Part shown: positions 16,168 to 23,765 of the stretch, piece by piece | Numbering within the stretch: the stretch's first letter is position 1 | Layout: each line of letters starts with the position of its first letter | Assembly (NCBI GenBank): GCA_023391005.1 | Contig: JAEWBS010000014.1 | Coordinates: 1-25,853, forward strand | Direction of reading: 5' to 3' | Source: Bacillota bacterium | Lineage (GTDB): Bacteria > Bacillota > Clostridia > Oscillospirales > Ruminococcaceae | DNA: 25,853 nt | Made by a program: the position numbers and the translations under genes | Notes under the pieces: model-generated | Databases searched by the model: none | Seen by the model: the letters and a program-made list of their open reading frames with translations, nothing else | What the model was told of the DNA's origin: nothing

Positions 16168-16318
16168 AACACACGTCAAAGAGGGCGGGACAAAGATGCC
16201 CCTATTTTGGCGCGGGAATCCTTACCAACTCACCCGACTTGATTTTTGTGGCAAGAACGCGTATATTTAACTATACTGCTCTTCAAAGCTTTATACAATT
16301 TGGAAAGGAGAGGGTGCT

Positions 16319-18085
16319 TTGAGCGACAACAATCGCAGAATTGCTGAAGAAGATTATTCTGCCCAAGCAACGCCTGCGCAAGCATCATCTTCAAATAAGC
16401 GGCTGCCTGCGCAAAAAATGCTGCAAAAGGTTTTGCGTGTTTTATGCTTTATCGGTTTGCTGCATATCAGAAAATATCGTTCCTTCAAGCGCGGCTTGAG
16501 GAACATCAGCGACATGCTTGGACTTTTGCTGCGTGCCATAGGTCACAGGCTGTTTTGTAGCGCGCGTATTTTTTCAGTGCGCAACAGCCTGTCGTTTGAC
16601 GCGACCGTCGACCTGCTGCAAACATTAAAGCGCGGCAGCGCCTCGGCCCGAAAACGGGGGCTCGGCACGCTGCTGGGCTATTGGGCCATGGTTCTGGCGG
16701 CCTTTGTTACCCGCGCCGTTGCACGATTATTTAGCTCAATCAACTATGTTGCGCCAACTTTGGCGGCTGCCGTATTCCTTATTGTGATTAACGGCGCTCT
16801 CAACATGACCTTTGCGTTGCGCGTGTTTTACAACGGCGAGGAAATTGGCTATATCGCGGATGAATCGGTGTTTGAAAACGCCGAAAAGCAGATGCTGGGC
16901 CGTATCGTGTTTGAGGATTACATTAAACCAGAGGATAGCATGCCCGAATTCACCATCGCGGCGGTGCGCGCTCAGGAGCTGCTTTCAGAAGACCGTCTGA
17001 CCGACGAGTTGATTAAGGCCTCGGGCAACGAGCTGGCGCAGGCGACGGGGCTTTATGTCGACAACCGCTTTTTAGGGGCGGTAACCGAGCGCCGCCAGCT
17101 GCTGTCGCTGCTCGAGACGATTAAAAATCATTACCGTTCAGATGACGAGGACGCCAACGAAACGGTCGGGTTTGTCAAGAATGTCGAGGCCCGCGACGGC
17201 CTTTATCCGGTAACTTCGATTGTGCATATTGGTGAGATGCAGTCCGAGGTCAACCGCGAGGAGGAGGCCCAGCGCATCTATACCACCGTGCAGGGCGACG
17301 CGCCGATTATTATCGCGCAGAAAAACGGCATTCCCTATTCCCAGCTCAAGCTGCTCAACCCCGACATTGAAAAGTCGCTGTTGGTCGGGCAGGAGATATT
17401 GGTTCAAAAATCCGTGCCGGTGCTTGAGGTCAAGGTTGTCCGCAAAGAGACCGTTGAAGAAGAGGTCAACTTTAAAATTGAGCAGATACAAGACACGAGC
17501 CAATATCAGGGCTATGTCAAGGTAACTCAGAAGGGCCAAAAGGGGACGTCCCTCGTGACCAGCGAGGTGACCTATATCGACGGTCTGGAAGTGGAGCGCG
17601 CGGTGCTCGACACCCGCATGATCAAGGAGCCGATCAATGAGAAGGTTGTGGTGGGCGGCAAGACGCCGCTGGCTCAACTGCCCGCTTCGGCGCGCAGCAC
17701 CAGCTCTAACTTTATGTGGCCGGTCGCAGGCGGTTATGTCAGTTGCGGCTTCTATGGTTATTGGGGCCACACCGGTATGGATATTGCGGCCAACGTCGGC
17801 ACCGCCGTTTATGCGGCGGCATCGGGAACGGTGACCAAGGCGGTCTATAATTCCACCGGCTACGGCTATCATATCATCATCAACCACGGCGGCGGTGTTG
17901 AGACGCTTTATGGACACAACTCCAAGCTGTATGTCAAAGCCGGCGACTGGGTCGAACAGGGGCAGCTGATTGCCGCTGTCGGCCGTACCGGGCGCGCGAC
18001 TGGTCCGCACTGCCATTTTGAGGTGCGCATCAACGGTAAGTATATGAACCCCGCCAATTATATTGGCACCCGCAATCCCTATTAG
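16319..18085 (+). CDS. Membrane-anchored LysM-G5-M23 peptidoglycan peptidase
   Basis: A 588-residue protein. The cytoplasmic N-terminus is basic and polar. Hydrophobic helices lie near 115-128 and 141-163. Then come an extracytoplasmic alpha/beta region (about 170-310), a LysM-like segment (about 320-365: IAQKNGIPYSQLKLLNPD, VGQEILV), a G5 domain (about 370-450) and an M23 metallopeptidase (about 465-588). Zinc ligands are intact: HTGMD (484-488) and HCHFE (His564/His566). It probably cuts cross-bridge or stem peptides of the cell wall. TTG start at 16319 with AAAGGAGAGGG upstream; no nearby ATG fits. Tandem promoters precede it and a strong terminator follows, so it is monocistronic. The N-terminal part is longer than in typical secreted M23 enzymes. 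Confidence 0.93.
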   Translation: MSDNNRRIAEEDYSAQATPAQASSSNKRLPAQKMLQKVLRVLCFIGLLHIRKYRSFKRGLRNISDMLGLLLRAIGHRLFCSARIFSVRNSLSFDATVDLLQTLKRGSASARKRGLGTLLGYWAMVLAAFVTRAVARLFSSINYVAPTLAAAVFLIVINGALNMTFALRVFYNGEEIGYIADESVFENAEKQMLGRIVFEDYIKPEDSMPEFTIAAVRAQELLSEDRLTDELIKASGNELAQATGLYVDNRFLGAVTERRQLLSLLETIKNHYRSDDEDANETVGFVKNVEARDGLYPVTSIVHIGEMQSEVNREEEAQRIYTTVQGDAPIIIAQKNGIPYSQLKLLNPDIEKSLLVGQEILVQKSVPVLEVKVVRKETVEEEVNFKIEQIQDTSQYQGYVKVTQKGQKGTSLVTSEVTYIDGLEVERAVLDTRMIKEPINEKVVVGGKTPLAQLPASARSTSSNFMWPVAGGYVSCGFYGYWGHTGMDIAANVGTAVYAAASGTVTKAVYNSTGYGYHIIINHGGGVETLYGHNSKLYVKAGDWVEQGQLIAAVGRTGRATGPHCHFEVRINGKYMNPANYIGTRNPY

Positions 18086-18113
18086 CGGGTTGATTTCGGT
18101 TCAGACAATGTTT

Positions 18114-18152
18114 AAAACAGCGCAAGGCATTTTGCCTTGCGCTGTTTTTATT
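18114..18152 (+). terminator. Terminator of the M23 gene (bidirectional)
   Basis: A 16-bp perfect stem (18114-18129 with 18133-18148; arm AAAACAGCGCAAGGCA) around a TTT loop, running into T-rich sequence. The symmetrical A/T flanks mean it can also stop transcription from the acetyltransferase gene on the minus strand. Confidence 0.93.
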
Positions 18153-18377
18153 GATATGGAAACCGTCGGCTTAGCCGGTGGAGGTACCCGTTCGCTTTAA
18201 GCGATTGAGCGAAACGAATGACAACCAATTGGTTTCGTTACCTGTAAAAATTTTAGAAATTAACTGTTTTTGCAGTGCGATGCGACTGGTGGAATTTTCA
18301 GTGCCTCTTAAGGGGCGAGCTGGTAGCATGCCCTTTTAACGCGTGGTTTCGATACGGCCAAATGCCGCGTATGCCTG
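18153..18377. other. Intergenic region between convergent genes
   Basis: No gene seen. It contains palindromes near 18191-18206 (TCGCTT-t-AAGCGA) inside a larger imperfect pairing GTTCGCT/AGCGAAAC, and CCAATTGG near 18224. None has a T-run. Function unknown. Confidence 0.4.
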
Positions 18378-18872
18378 TCAGAGCTTTTTCTCAAACAGAT
18401 AGAAAAGGCCTTTTCTAAAGGTAGCCTCTCCGACCTTTATGTAGCCAAGCTTCTCATAGAGCCTCACCGCGCCGCGGTTTTTAGGGAAGGCATCCAACTG
18501 CAAAACATCGATTCCTTCACTTTTGAGCAGCGCTTCAATATACTGCATAGCCTGCATGCCGACGCCCTTGCCCTGACAGGCGGGGCTGACGCATAGTCGG
18601 TGCAGCACGGCGAACGATAGATCGGGATACTGCCAGTCTCCGTTTTCATAGCCCTCCCATTGTTCCCGGTTGAGTACAAAGGCGCAGACGATCATCCCAT
18701 CAATCAGACCCACGGTCATATCGCCGTTGGCGATGTCCTGCGCAATAACCGCCTGCGTAGGGTAAACGTCGTCCCACTGGTCGATGCCCAAAGCCTGCAT
18801 CCGGCCGATTGCCTCGCGGTAAATGCCGAATATTTCGGCCGCCTCCTCCGGCAGCGCTTTTCTGAATTCCAT
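18378..18872 (-). CDS. GNAT family N-acetyltransferase
   Basis: A 164-residue acetyltransferase using acetyl-CoA; substrate unknown. The cofactor-binding motif A is VSPACQGKGVGMQAMQYIE, with the QGKGVG pyrophosphate loop, and motif B is GAVRLYEKLGYIKVGE. The ATG at 18872 follows AGGTGGGG; a reading from 18977 would add 35 residues unlike the family. The IDQWDDVYPT segment places it with the small cytosolic GNATs common in Clostridia. It is divergent from birA with separate promoters, and convergent with the M23 gene, sharing its terminator. Confidence 0.9.
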   Translation of the reverse strand: MEFRKALPEEAAEIFGIYREAIGRMQALGIDQWDDVYPTQAVIAQDIANGDMTVGLIDGMIVCAFVLNREQWEGYENGDWQYPDLSFAVLHRLCVSPACQGKGVGMQAMQYIEALLKSEGIDVLQLDAFPKNRGAVRLYEKLGYIKVGEATFRKGLFYLFEKKL

Positions 18873-18908
18873 GGCCCCACCTGCTTTCTGTAACAGATTG
18901 ATGGCACT

Positions 18909-18937
18909 ATTATGGCACAAAGCCGCCGATGCGGCAA
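18909..18937 (-). promoter_or_regulatory. Promoter of the GNAT gene
   Basis: Minus strand: TTGCCG (18937-18932), 17-nt spacer, CATAAT (18914-18909); start of transcription about 18902, 30 nt before the ATG. Confidence 0.65.
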
Positions 18938-18995
18938 GAAGGGATTTTGAACAGCGACATCGGGTAGAAGATGTCAACCGAAAAAGCTGATTCAG

Positions 18996-19024
18996 TTGAC
19001 GAATTTTACAAAAATCGGTATAAT
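18996..19024 (+). promoter_or_regulatory. birA promoter
   Basis: TTGACG (18996-19001), exactly 17 nt, TATAAT (19019-19024), 31 nt ahead of the ATG. No BirA-type operator is visible here, so autoregulation is not indicated. Confidence 0.85.
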
Positions 19025-19055
19025 CAACGGTATATAAACAGGAGGAGGCCGTGAC

Positions 19056-20075
19056 ATGTCGGTAAAAAAAGCGGTGCTGGCCATGCTGGAGGCAAACCGC
19101 GCACAGGATATTTCGGGCGAGCAGATGGCGCAGGAGTTGGGCGTCTCGCGCGCAGCGGTGTGGAAAGCAATCAACAGCCTCAAGGCGCAGGGCTACCCCA
19201 TCTCGGCGACGACCAACCGCGGTTACCGGCTCGAGGCGCAGTCTGACCTGCTTTCAGCCGAGGGCATTCGCCCCCATGTGCTGCCGCAGCTTAAAGATGG
19301 CGATATCTTTGTTTTTGAGACGATCGATTCGACCAATCTCGAAGCGAAGCGCCGCGCCATGCTGGGCGGCGGGCATTTTACCGCTGTCATAGCCGATCAA
19401 CAGACGGTTGGGCGAGGTCGGTTTGGGCGCAGCTTTTTTTCGCCGCCGGGCTGCGGCATTTATATGAGCCTGCTGCTAAAGCCCACGCCGCAGCAGCTTT
19501 CAGACGTGACGCTGCTCACCACGGCGGCGGCGGTGGCGGTGTGCCGTGCTATTGAGACGCTGACACCATTGCGCCCGCAGATCAAGTGGGTCAATGATCT
19601 CTATTTAGACGGCAAAAAGATTTGCGGCATCCTCACCGAGGCGGTCACCGATCTTGAAAGCGGCGCGGTTGAGAGCGTCGTCATCGGCATGGGGCTCAAT
19701 TTTAAGCAGTCTGAAGAGGCGCTGCCCGACGAAGTTGCGGCCGTGGCCGGCACACTGTTTGGCGCACAGCAGCCCTCGGTTACCCGGGGCCATCTGATTG
19801 CCGAGATTATGAATCAGCTCCTTGCGCTGTGGGATACACTTTCGACCCGCGCCTTTTTGGCCGATTACCGCAGCCGCTCGATGCTGCTTGGGCAGGAGAT
19901 TGTCTATGCGCGCGGCGACGAAAAATACGCCGCCATCGCCGAAGAAATCGACGATGACGGCGCGTTGGTGGTCAGAATGCCCGACGGCGAGCGAACGGCG
20001 CTGCGCTCGGGCGAGGTCAGCGTGCGGCCGATCAGCGCAGCGTCAACCCTGCCGTTTGCAGGCGAGCGCGAATGA
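19056..20075 (+). CDS. birA: Bifunctional biotin ligase / biotin operon repressor BirA
   Basis: A 339-residue group II biotin protein ligase. An N-terminal winged helix-turn-helix (about 5-60: GEQMAQELGVSRAAVWKAIN) binds DNA. The catalytic core has GRGRFGR (119-125), the biotinyl-5'-AMP loop, and KWVNDLYLDGKKICGIL (177-193) with the active-site lysine. A C-terminal SH3-like domain follows (about 285-330). It attaches biotin to carboxylase carrier proteins and, as holo-repressor, should control biotin transport. Its likely target, a BirA-like operator, overlaps the bioY promoter at 20641-20671. ATG at 19056 with AGGAGGAGG. Its 3' end overlaps the convergent bioY by 44 nt. Confidence 0.95.
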   Translation: MSVKKAVLAMLEANRAQDISGEQMAQELGVSRAAVWKAINSLKAQGYPISATTNRGYRLEAQSDLLSAEGIRPHVLPQLKDGDIFVFETIDSTNLEAKRRAMLGGGHFTAVIADQQTVGRGRFGRSFFSPPGCGIYMSLLLKPTPQQLSDVTLLTTAAAVAVCRAIETLTPLRPQIKWVNDLYLDGKKICGILTEAVTDLESGAVESVVIGMGLNFKQSEEALPDEVAAVAGTLFGAQQPSVTRGHLIAEIMNQLLALWDTLSTRAFLADYRSRSMLLGQEIVYARGDEKYAAIAEEIDDDGALVVRMPDGERTALRSGEVSVRPISAASTLPFAGERE

Positions 20076-20586
20076 CCGGGGCGACGGCAATCGCGACCGC
20101 GGCCTTGCCGATATCACCGGGGATGAACGGGATGACACCCGCGGCAAGTGCCTTGGCAAAGGTCAGGCCCAGCAGGTGTCCGAGCCAGAGCGTGCCGATC
20201 AGATAACAGCAGACGGTGCCGACCAAAATACCCACCGCGTGGACGAGCCGGTTAGAAGGAAAGCGCTTAATCGCCAGCCCCTCGAACAAAATGATGAAAA
20301 AATAACCCAGCATATAGCCGCCGGTGGGGCCAAGAAGTTTAGGCAGGCCGCCCGAATAGCCCGAGAAGACCGGCAGGCCGATGGTGCCCAGCAGAATGTA
20401 AAGCAGGCAGCATAGTGCGGCGCGTCGGGTACCGAGCAGATAAGGGTAAAAATAGATGACCAGCGTGCCCAGCGAGATGGGCACCAGCCCCGGCAGCGGA
20501 ATCGAAAGCGGGCCGAGCGCGCACATAATGGCGGTCATCAGGCCCATAAAGGTCAGCTCACGCGTAGAGATTCGGTTCTCAATCAT
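20032..20586 (-). CDS. bioY: Biotin transporter BioY (ECF S component)
   Basis: A 184-residue membrane protein with about six hydrophobic segments. Family blocks include the N-terminal TRELTFMGLMTAIMCALG, ISLGTLVIYFYPYLLG, GLPVFSGYSGG and GPTGGYMLGYFF, the last two containing conserved biotin-site residues. It binds biotin in the membrane and works with EcfA1/EcfA2/EcfT, encoded at 1390-3915 in this window. The ATG at 20586 has a GGAT-type RBS. Transcription starts from 20619-20647 and is probably repressed by BirA. No biotin synthesis gene is in the window, consistent with a scavenging strategy, which is inference. Confidence 0.95.
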   Translation of the reverse strand: MIENRISTRELTFMGLMTAIMCALGPLSIPLPGLVPISLGTLVIYFYPYLLGTRRAALCCLLYILLGTIGLPVFSGYSGGLPKLLGPTGGYMLGYFFIILFEGLAIKRFPSNRLVHAVGILVGTVCCYLIGTLWLGHLLGLTFAKALAAGVIPFIPGDIGKAAVAIAVAPVIRARLQTAGLTLR

Positions 20587-20618
20587 GATATCATCCTTTG
20601 CGTTATATTTCTGATTGC

Positions 20619-20671
20619 AGTATACGATAATTAAAGCACCGTGTCAACCGTTATTATTGATAGGTTTACAA
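20619..20671 (-). promoter_or_regulatory. bioY promoter with overlapping BirA operator
   Basis: Minus strand promoter: TTGACA (20647-20642), 17 nt, TATACT (20624-20619). The inverted repeat GTGTCAACC-N13-GGTTTACAA (20641-20671 on plus) resembles the BirA consensus TTGTAAACC-N14/16-GGTTTACAA. It covers the -35 box, so bound holo-BirA would block RNA polymerase. The 13-nt centre is slightly shorter than usual. Confidence 0.8.
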
Positions 20672-20679
20672 TTAAAATA

Positions 20680-20728
20680 AAATGAGGGATGCACAGGCGT
20701 TCAAAACGACTGTGCATCCCTTATTTTC
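20680..20728. terminator. Bidirectional terminator upstream of bioY
   Basis: A 12-bp perfect core (AGGGATGCACAG 20685-20696 with 20710-20721), a 13-nt loop, extended by A-rich/T-rich flanks on both sides (TATTTT on plus). On plus it is the first strong terminator after birA, 600 nt past its stop. On minus it shields bioY from upstream read-through. Confidence 0.88.
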
Positions 20729-20767
20729 CAACGCTATCATACCACAAATCGGGGAAAAGTTCAAGAC

Positions 20768-20796
20768 TTGTAATTGATCGGGTCGGTGCATATGAT
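20768..20796 (+). promoter_or_regulatory. Promoter of the DUF6323-DUF6179 pair
   Basis: TTGTAA (20768-20773), 17 nt, TATGAT (20791-20796), about 50 nt ahead of the ATG at 20847. Confidence 0.7.
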
Positions 20797-20846
20797 AGAG
20801 TCATCACAAAATCAGCGCAGGCTGTTTAAGAAAGGGTGCACACGAC

Positions 20847-21350
20847 ATGGATGACCGACAGGAGCTGTCTCTGGTGCAGCTGCAAAAATCACAGGCGATG
20901 GCAGAATTGAGAGATTGCAACCATCTCACAGGACGATATGGGCTGGCGCTTTCTGAGGCGCAGATCGTCAGTCTTGTCACGCAGCGGTTTGAGGTGTTGC
21001 GAAGCACCGGACGGGTTGAATTTGGCGCGGGCGTGCTCTCAAAGCTGATTGAAGCGTTCTGCGACTCGGTTTATATCACGCAGGAAAACTATGAAGAAGC
21101 GATCGCGACACTTCAGGAGCTGTTTTATTACTTCAAAAACGAGTCGCTTGACACAATATCGGATGATGAACTCATCGAATTTATGCGCAGCAATTTTGAC
21201 GGGCCCTGTCAGGGTTCGCTCGATTATTTGGGCGACACCTCGCTAGAGGCGCTGTGCCGCAACGCCCGATATGATAAAAACGGCGTTTTGCGTGCCGACG
21301 AGGACGATGATGAAAATGTGGATGAGGATGACTTGAATGAAGATTATTAA
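20847..21350 (+). CDS. Uncharacterised protein, DUF6323-like
   Basis: A 167-residue, mostly helical, probably cytoplasmic protein; no signal peptide or transmembrane segment. The central part is highly patterned: ALSEAQIVSLVTQRFEVLRSTGRVEFG, KLIEAFCDSVYITQENYEE, LFYYFKNESLDTISDDELIEFM and GSLDYLGDTSLEALCR. I recall this pattern from clostridial proteins annotated DUF6323, usually next to DUF6179, but cannot confirm the label. The C-terminus (about 150-167) is almost entirely Asp/Glu/Asn, a charged tail possibly used for protein contact. The next gene starts 23 nt downstream, so the two are one operon. Function unknown. Confidence 0.75.
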   Translation: MDDRQELSLVQLQKSQAMAELRDCNHLTGRYGLALSEAQIVSLVTQRFEVLRSTGRVEFGAGVLSKLIEAFCDSVYITQENYEEAIATLQELFYYFKNESLDTISDDELIEFMRSNFDGPCQGSLDYLGDTSLEALCRNARYDKNGVLRADEDDDENVDEDDLNEDY

Positions 21351-21373
21351 CAGCGCAAGGAGGTGGGCGCGGC

Positions 21374-22312
21374 ATGCAAGAAAATGAGGAACTGATGCAA
21401 CTTTTCGCGCCGCCCCAAAAACCGGCACAGGGCGGTGTTGGCGCAAACAGCGGCTTTAACGCGGCGCTGCTGCGACTGCTGGCCATGCGCACTGAGCGGT
21501 ATACAATGGGCGAGAGCAGCTCGGTGACGGTCGAGACGGCGCAGGCGCTGCTCGAATCAATACGCTATACACTGGCGCTGGGGTGCGAAGCGCAGGGTAG
21601 CACCCTCGCTGCCCTGCCGTCCGACGCGCCGCTGCCCGAGCTGTTGGCGGTAGGGCTGGCTGAGGCCGAGCGCCGCGTCAAAAAGGGCCAAGGCCTGCTG
21701 ACGCGGGCAAAAGGGTTGTTGTCGACTATTGACGACGCCGCATTGCAAGAAACGCTGGCTGAAATTGGGCAGTTTTTCAGGCGGTACGACCTGTGGTTCT
21801 TCGCCCATGACATCCCCTGCGCGATCGACTATATACTCGACACGCCTATTTCAGAGCACTTGCAGGGGATTGACTATGTCAACGCCTATCTTCAGGCGCT
21901 CATCACCGAGGGGCGGGCGGTGCCGCTGCGCCGCAAAGAAGAAGAGGCGCGCCTAAACGCGCTGCTCGCACAGTCGGATATGCAATACACCGACGGTGAG
22001 ATGGCGCAGGACGACGCGCTCAGAGCGCTGATCGAGGAGCTGGGCGAGTGCCACGGTGTCGATGAGAAGGCGGCGCTGGCCAAGGCGTCGGTGCGCAGCC
22101 TGCGCGATATGGTCGAGGTGCTGGACGTCTGCTTCTGGGAGCAGGAGAGCGCGGCGCTCTTTGCGTTGCTGGGCAGGGCCGAGCTGGCGCTGCTGTACCG
22201 CTTTGTCCAAAACAGGCCAACAGAAAAGCGCTCGCCCAGCGGATGGGAGCGAGCGCTCAAAGTGTTTATTTCAGATCGGTTTAAAACGGTCCGCCCGCCA
22301 GAAACGCCTTGA
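21374..22312 (+). CDS. Uncharacterised protein, DUF6179-like
   Basis: A 312-residue, helix-rich soluble protein. Distinctive segments: TERYTMGESSSVTVETAQALLESIRYTL, YDLWFFAHDIPCAIDYILDTPI (about 138-158), LQGIDYVNAYLQALI and a C-terminal region around DVCFWEQESAALFALL. I recall these from DUF6179 proteins of Clostridia; no catalytic motif is evident. Good RBS (AAGGAGGTG) for the ATG at 21374. It is the second gene of a two-gene operon after the DUF6323-like gene and ends 32 nt inside the convergent patatin gene. Confidence 0.75.
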   Translation: MQENEELMQLFAPPQKPAQGGVGANSGFNAALLRLLAMRTERYTMGESSSVTVETAQALLESIRYTLALGCEAQGSTLAALPSDAPLPELLAVGLAEAERRVKKGQGLLTRAKGLLSTIDDAALQETLAEIGQFFRRYDLWFFAHDIPCAIDYILDTPISEHLQGIDYVNAYLQALITEGRAVPLRRKEEEARLNALLAQSDMQYTDGEMAQDDALRALIEELGECHGVDEKAALAKASVRSLRDMVEVLDVCFWEQESAALFALLGRAELALLYRFVQNRPTEKRSPSGWERALKVFISDRFKTVRPPETP

Positions 22313-23135
22313 TTTTTGTCTCGGCGGCGACGGCGTCGTGATAGCCGAGTTGCGCAGCGGCGCTTAAACGGCGCGGGTCCTTTTCAAAACGGCCGATTTC
22401 GAGCGGCTTTTCAGGCGATAAAACGAGCGCGCGGCCCTCTTTTTCAAGTGCGTGCAGATCCTCGAGCGTGCGGTTGTAGATCAGATAGCGCCGATCGAGT
22501 AGCTCGATAAGCGCGGGATACTGCCGGTACAAAACGCGATAGAGCGGTCGCAGGCGCTCAGGGCTCTTTCGGTAGGCGCGGTCGCGGGTCAGCACGACCA
22601 CGAGGCGGTCGCAGCCGTCGGCTAACGCTTTTCTAAACGGGATGGGGTCGGAGGTGCCGCCGTCAAGATATTGCTTGCCGCGAAAAGAAACCATCGGCGA
22701 AAAGCAGGGAATTGACGAGGACGCGCACAGCGCGGTGGAATCGTGGTCGAGCGCCGCCTTGGTGAAATAGTCGGGGCGGCCCAAATGCACGTCGGTAACG
22801 CCGACGACAAACTCGGTGGGACTTTGTAAAAACGCCTCGTAATCAAAGGGATCCAGCTCGTTGGGCACCGTTTCAAACAGAAAATTCATGCCGAACAGCG
22901 AGCCCTCATGGATGAGGTTTGAGAGGCTGATGTAGCGCTTGTCAAGAATATGGCGGGTGTTGATGCGGTAATTTCGGCCCTTCTGCCGCGCGACGTAGGA
23001 TACGCCGTTGCAGGCGCCCGCCGAAACACCGATGACATAGTCAAAGGCGATGTCGGCATTTAAAAAACGGTCGAGCACGCCGATGGTGTACATGCCGCGC
23101 ATACCGCCGCCCTCTAAGACCAGTCCCGTTTTCAT
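22281..23135 (-). CDS. Patatin-like phospholipase family protein
   Basis: A 284-residue lipid acyl hydrolase of the bacterial patatin group. The oxyanion-hole loop EGGGMRG is at 8-14, the nucleophile elbow GVSAG has Ser38, and the dyad Asp is in LDGGTSDPIPF (Asp158). There is no signal peptide, so it probably acts in the cytoplasm or at the inner membrane face. It resembles the clostridial YjjU/RssA-type patatins with the FDYVIGVSAGACNG block. ATG at 23135 has GGGAG 8 nt upstream; a TTG directly before it is less likely. The substrate (phospholipid or other ester) cannot be told. Convergent overlap of 32 nt with the DUF6179-like gene. Confidence 0.92.
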   Translation of the reverse strand: MKTGLVLEGGGMRGMYTIGVLDRFLNADIAFDYVIGVSAGACNGVSYVARQKGRNYRINTRHILDKRYISLSNLIHEGSLFGMNFLFETVPNELDPFDYEAFLQSPTEFVVGVTDVHLGRPDYFTKAALDHDSTALCASSSIPCFSPMVSFRGKQYLDGGTSDPIPFRKALADGCDRLVVVLTRDRAYRKSPERLRPLYRVLYRQYPALIELLDRRYLIYNRTLEDLHALEKEGRALVLSPEKPLEIGRFEKDPRRLSAAAQLGYHDAVAAETKIKAFLAGGPF

Positions 23136-23138
23136 CAA

Positions 23139-23317
23139 AACATCTCCCTGCGTTTAAAATGGATAAATATACCGTTGCTCCTATAATAGCACGTTTTGAA
23201 CAAAATAACAGCGGGAATTTATTAATATTATCAATGGCCGCGCCAAGAGCGCGCAGTCGATTTATAAACAGCAAGTTGTTTTATTAAAATGCCAAAGATA
23301 TTTCAGACTATCAGAAT
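23139..23317. other. Upstream region of the patatin gene
   Basis: AT-rich gap that should hold the patatin promoter on the minus strand. I found no pair of boxes with good spacing that I would defend. Confidence 0.3.
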
Positions 23318-23680
23318 CACATATGTTTCCGCACGGCGGTGCGATGGAAGCGGCAGAGTGCCCCAAGAGGCCGCATAAGCTGATTGGCGCATAGTCACGT
23401 AACAAGCCTGAATGCGCGCCACCGACGTTGGGTGGAAAGGTAACATCCTCACATGGGGCATATCGTCACAACCGTATTCTTTAAACCCCAGCCCCCGTCG
23501 CTCCAAAACTTCACCGGGGGTCAGGAAGGCATGCGGGGGACGGCGTCCCGCCCGCGAGGCGCATTGCATCTGTAACGCAGTGAAAGACGCCCGTATGTTT
23601 CGCAGACAGAACATGCAAGCGCCGGGGTGAGGCCGCTCCTGCGCGTTAGCGCAATAATGTCACCGTTTTATGGCGGCTGC
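23318..23680 (+). repeat. Structured intergenic repeat, copy C
   Basis: Full-length copy of the family at 4022-4383, same orientation relative to the window. It has the GATGGAAGCG block, CCCCAAGAGGCCGC, GGGAC-ggc-GTCCC, a TGTAACGCAGTG block, an ATGTT/AACAT pair near 23594, and TGCGC-gtta-GCGCA (23640-23653). The 5' hairpin keeps only its outer GCAC/GTGC arms (23331-23334 with 23358-23361). It lies between two minus-strand genes, so the repeat is antisense to any read-through from gluQ. Confidence 0.8.
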
Positions 23681-23765
23681 TAAGAGAAGGTTCGGTTTCT
23701 TTGACAGCCTGAAATGCCGCAGGCGCTTTAATTGTACAGCGTTGGCGGCAACGCATCCAAGTACG

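Noticed and set aside
16174..16318. Possible c-di-AMP or c-di-GMP riboswitch in the M23 leader
   Set aside because: Words such as GCGGGAATCC and GGGACAAAG are only vaguely similar; the conserved core elements of either class are missing.
17138..18016. A 292-codon open frame on the minus strand
   Set aside because: Shadow of the M23 peptidase, whose zinc ligands and domains are intact on the plus strand.
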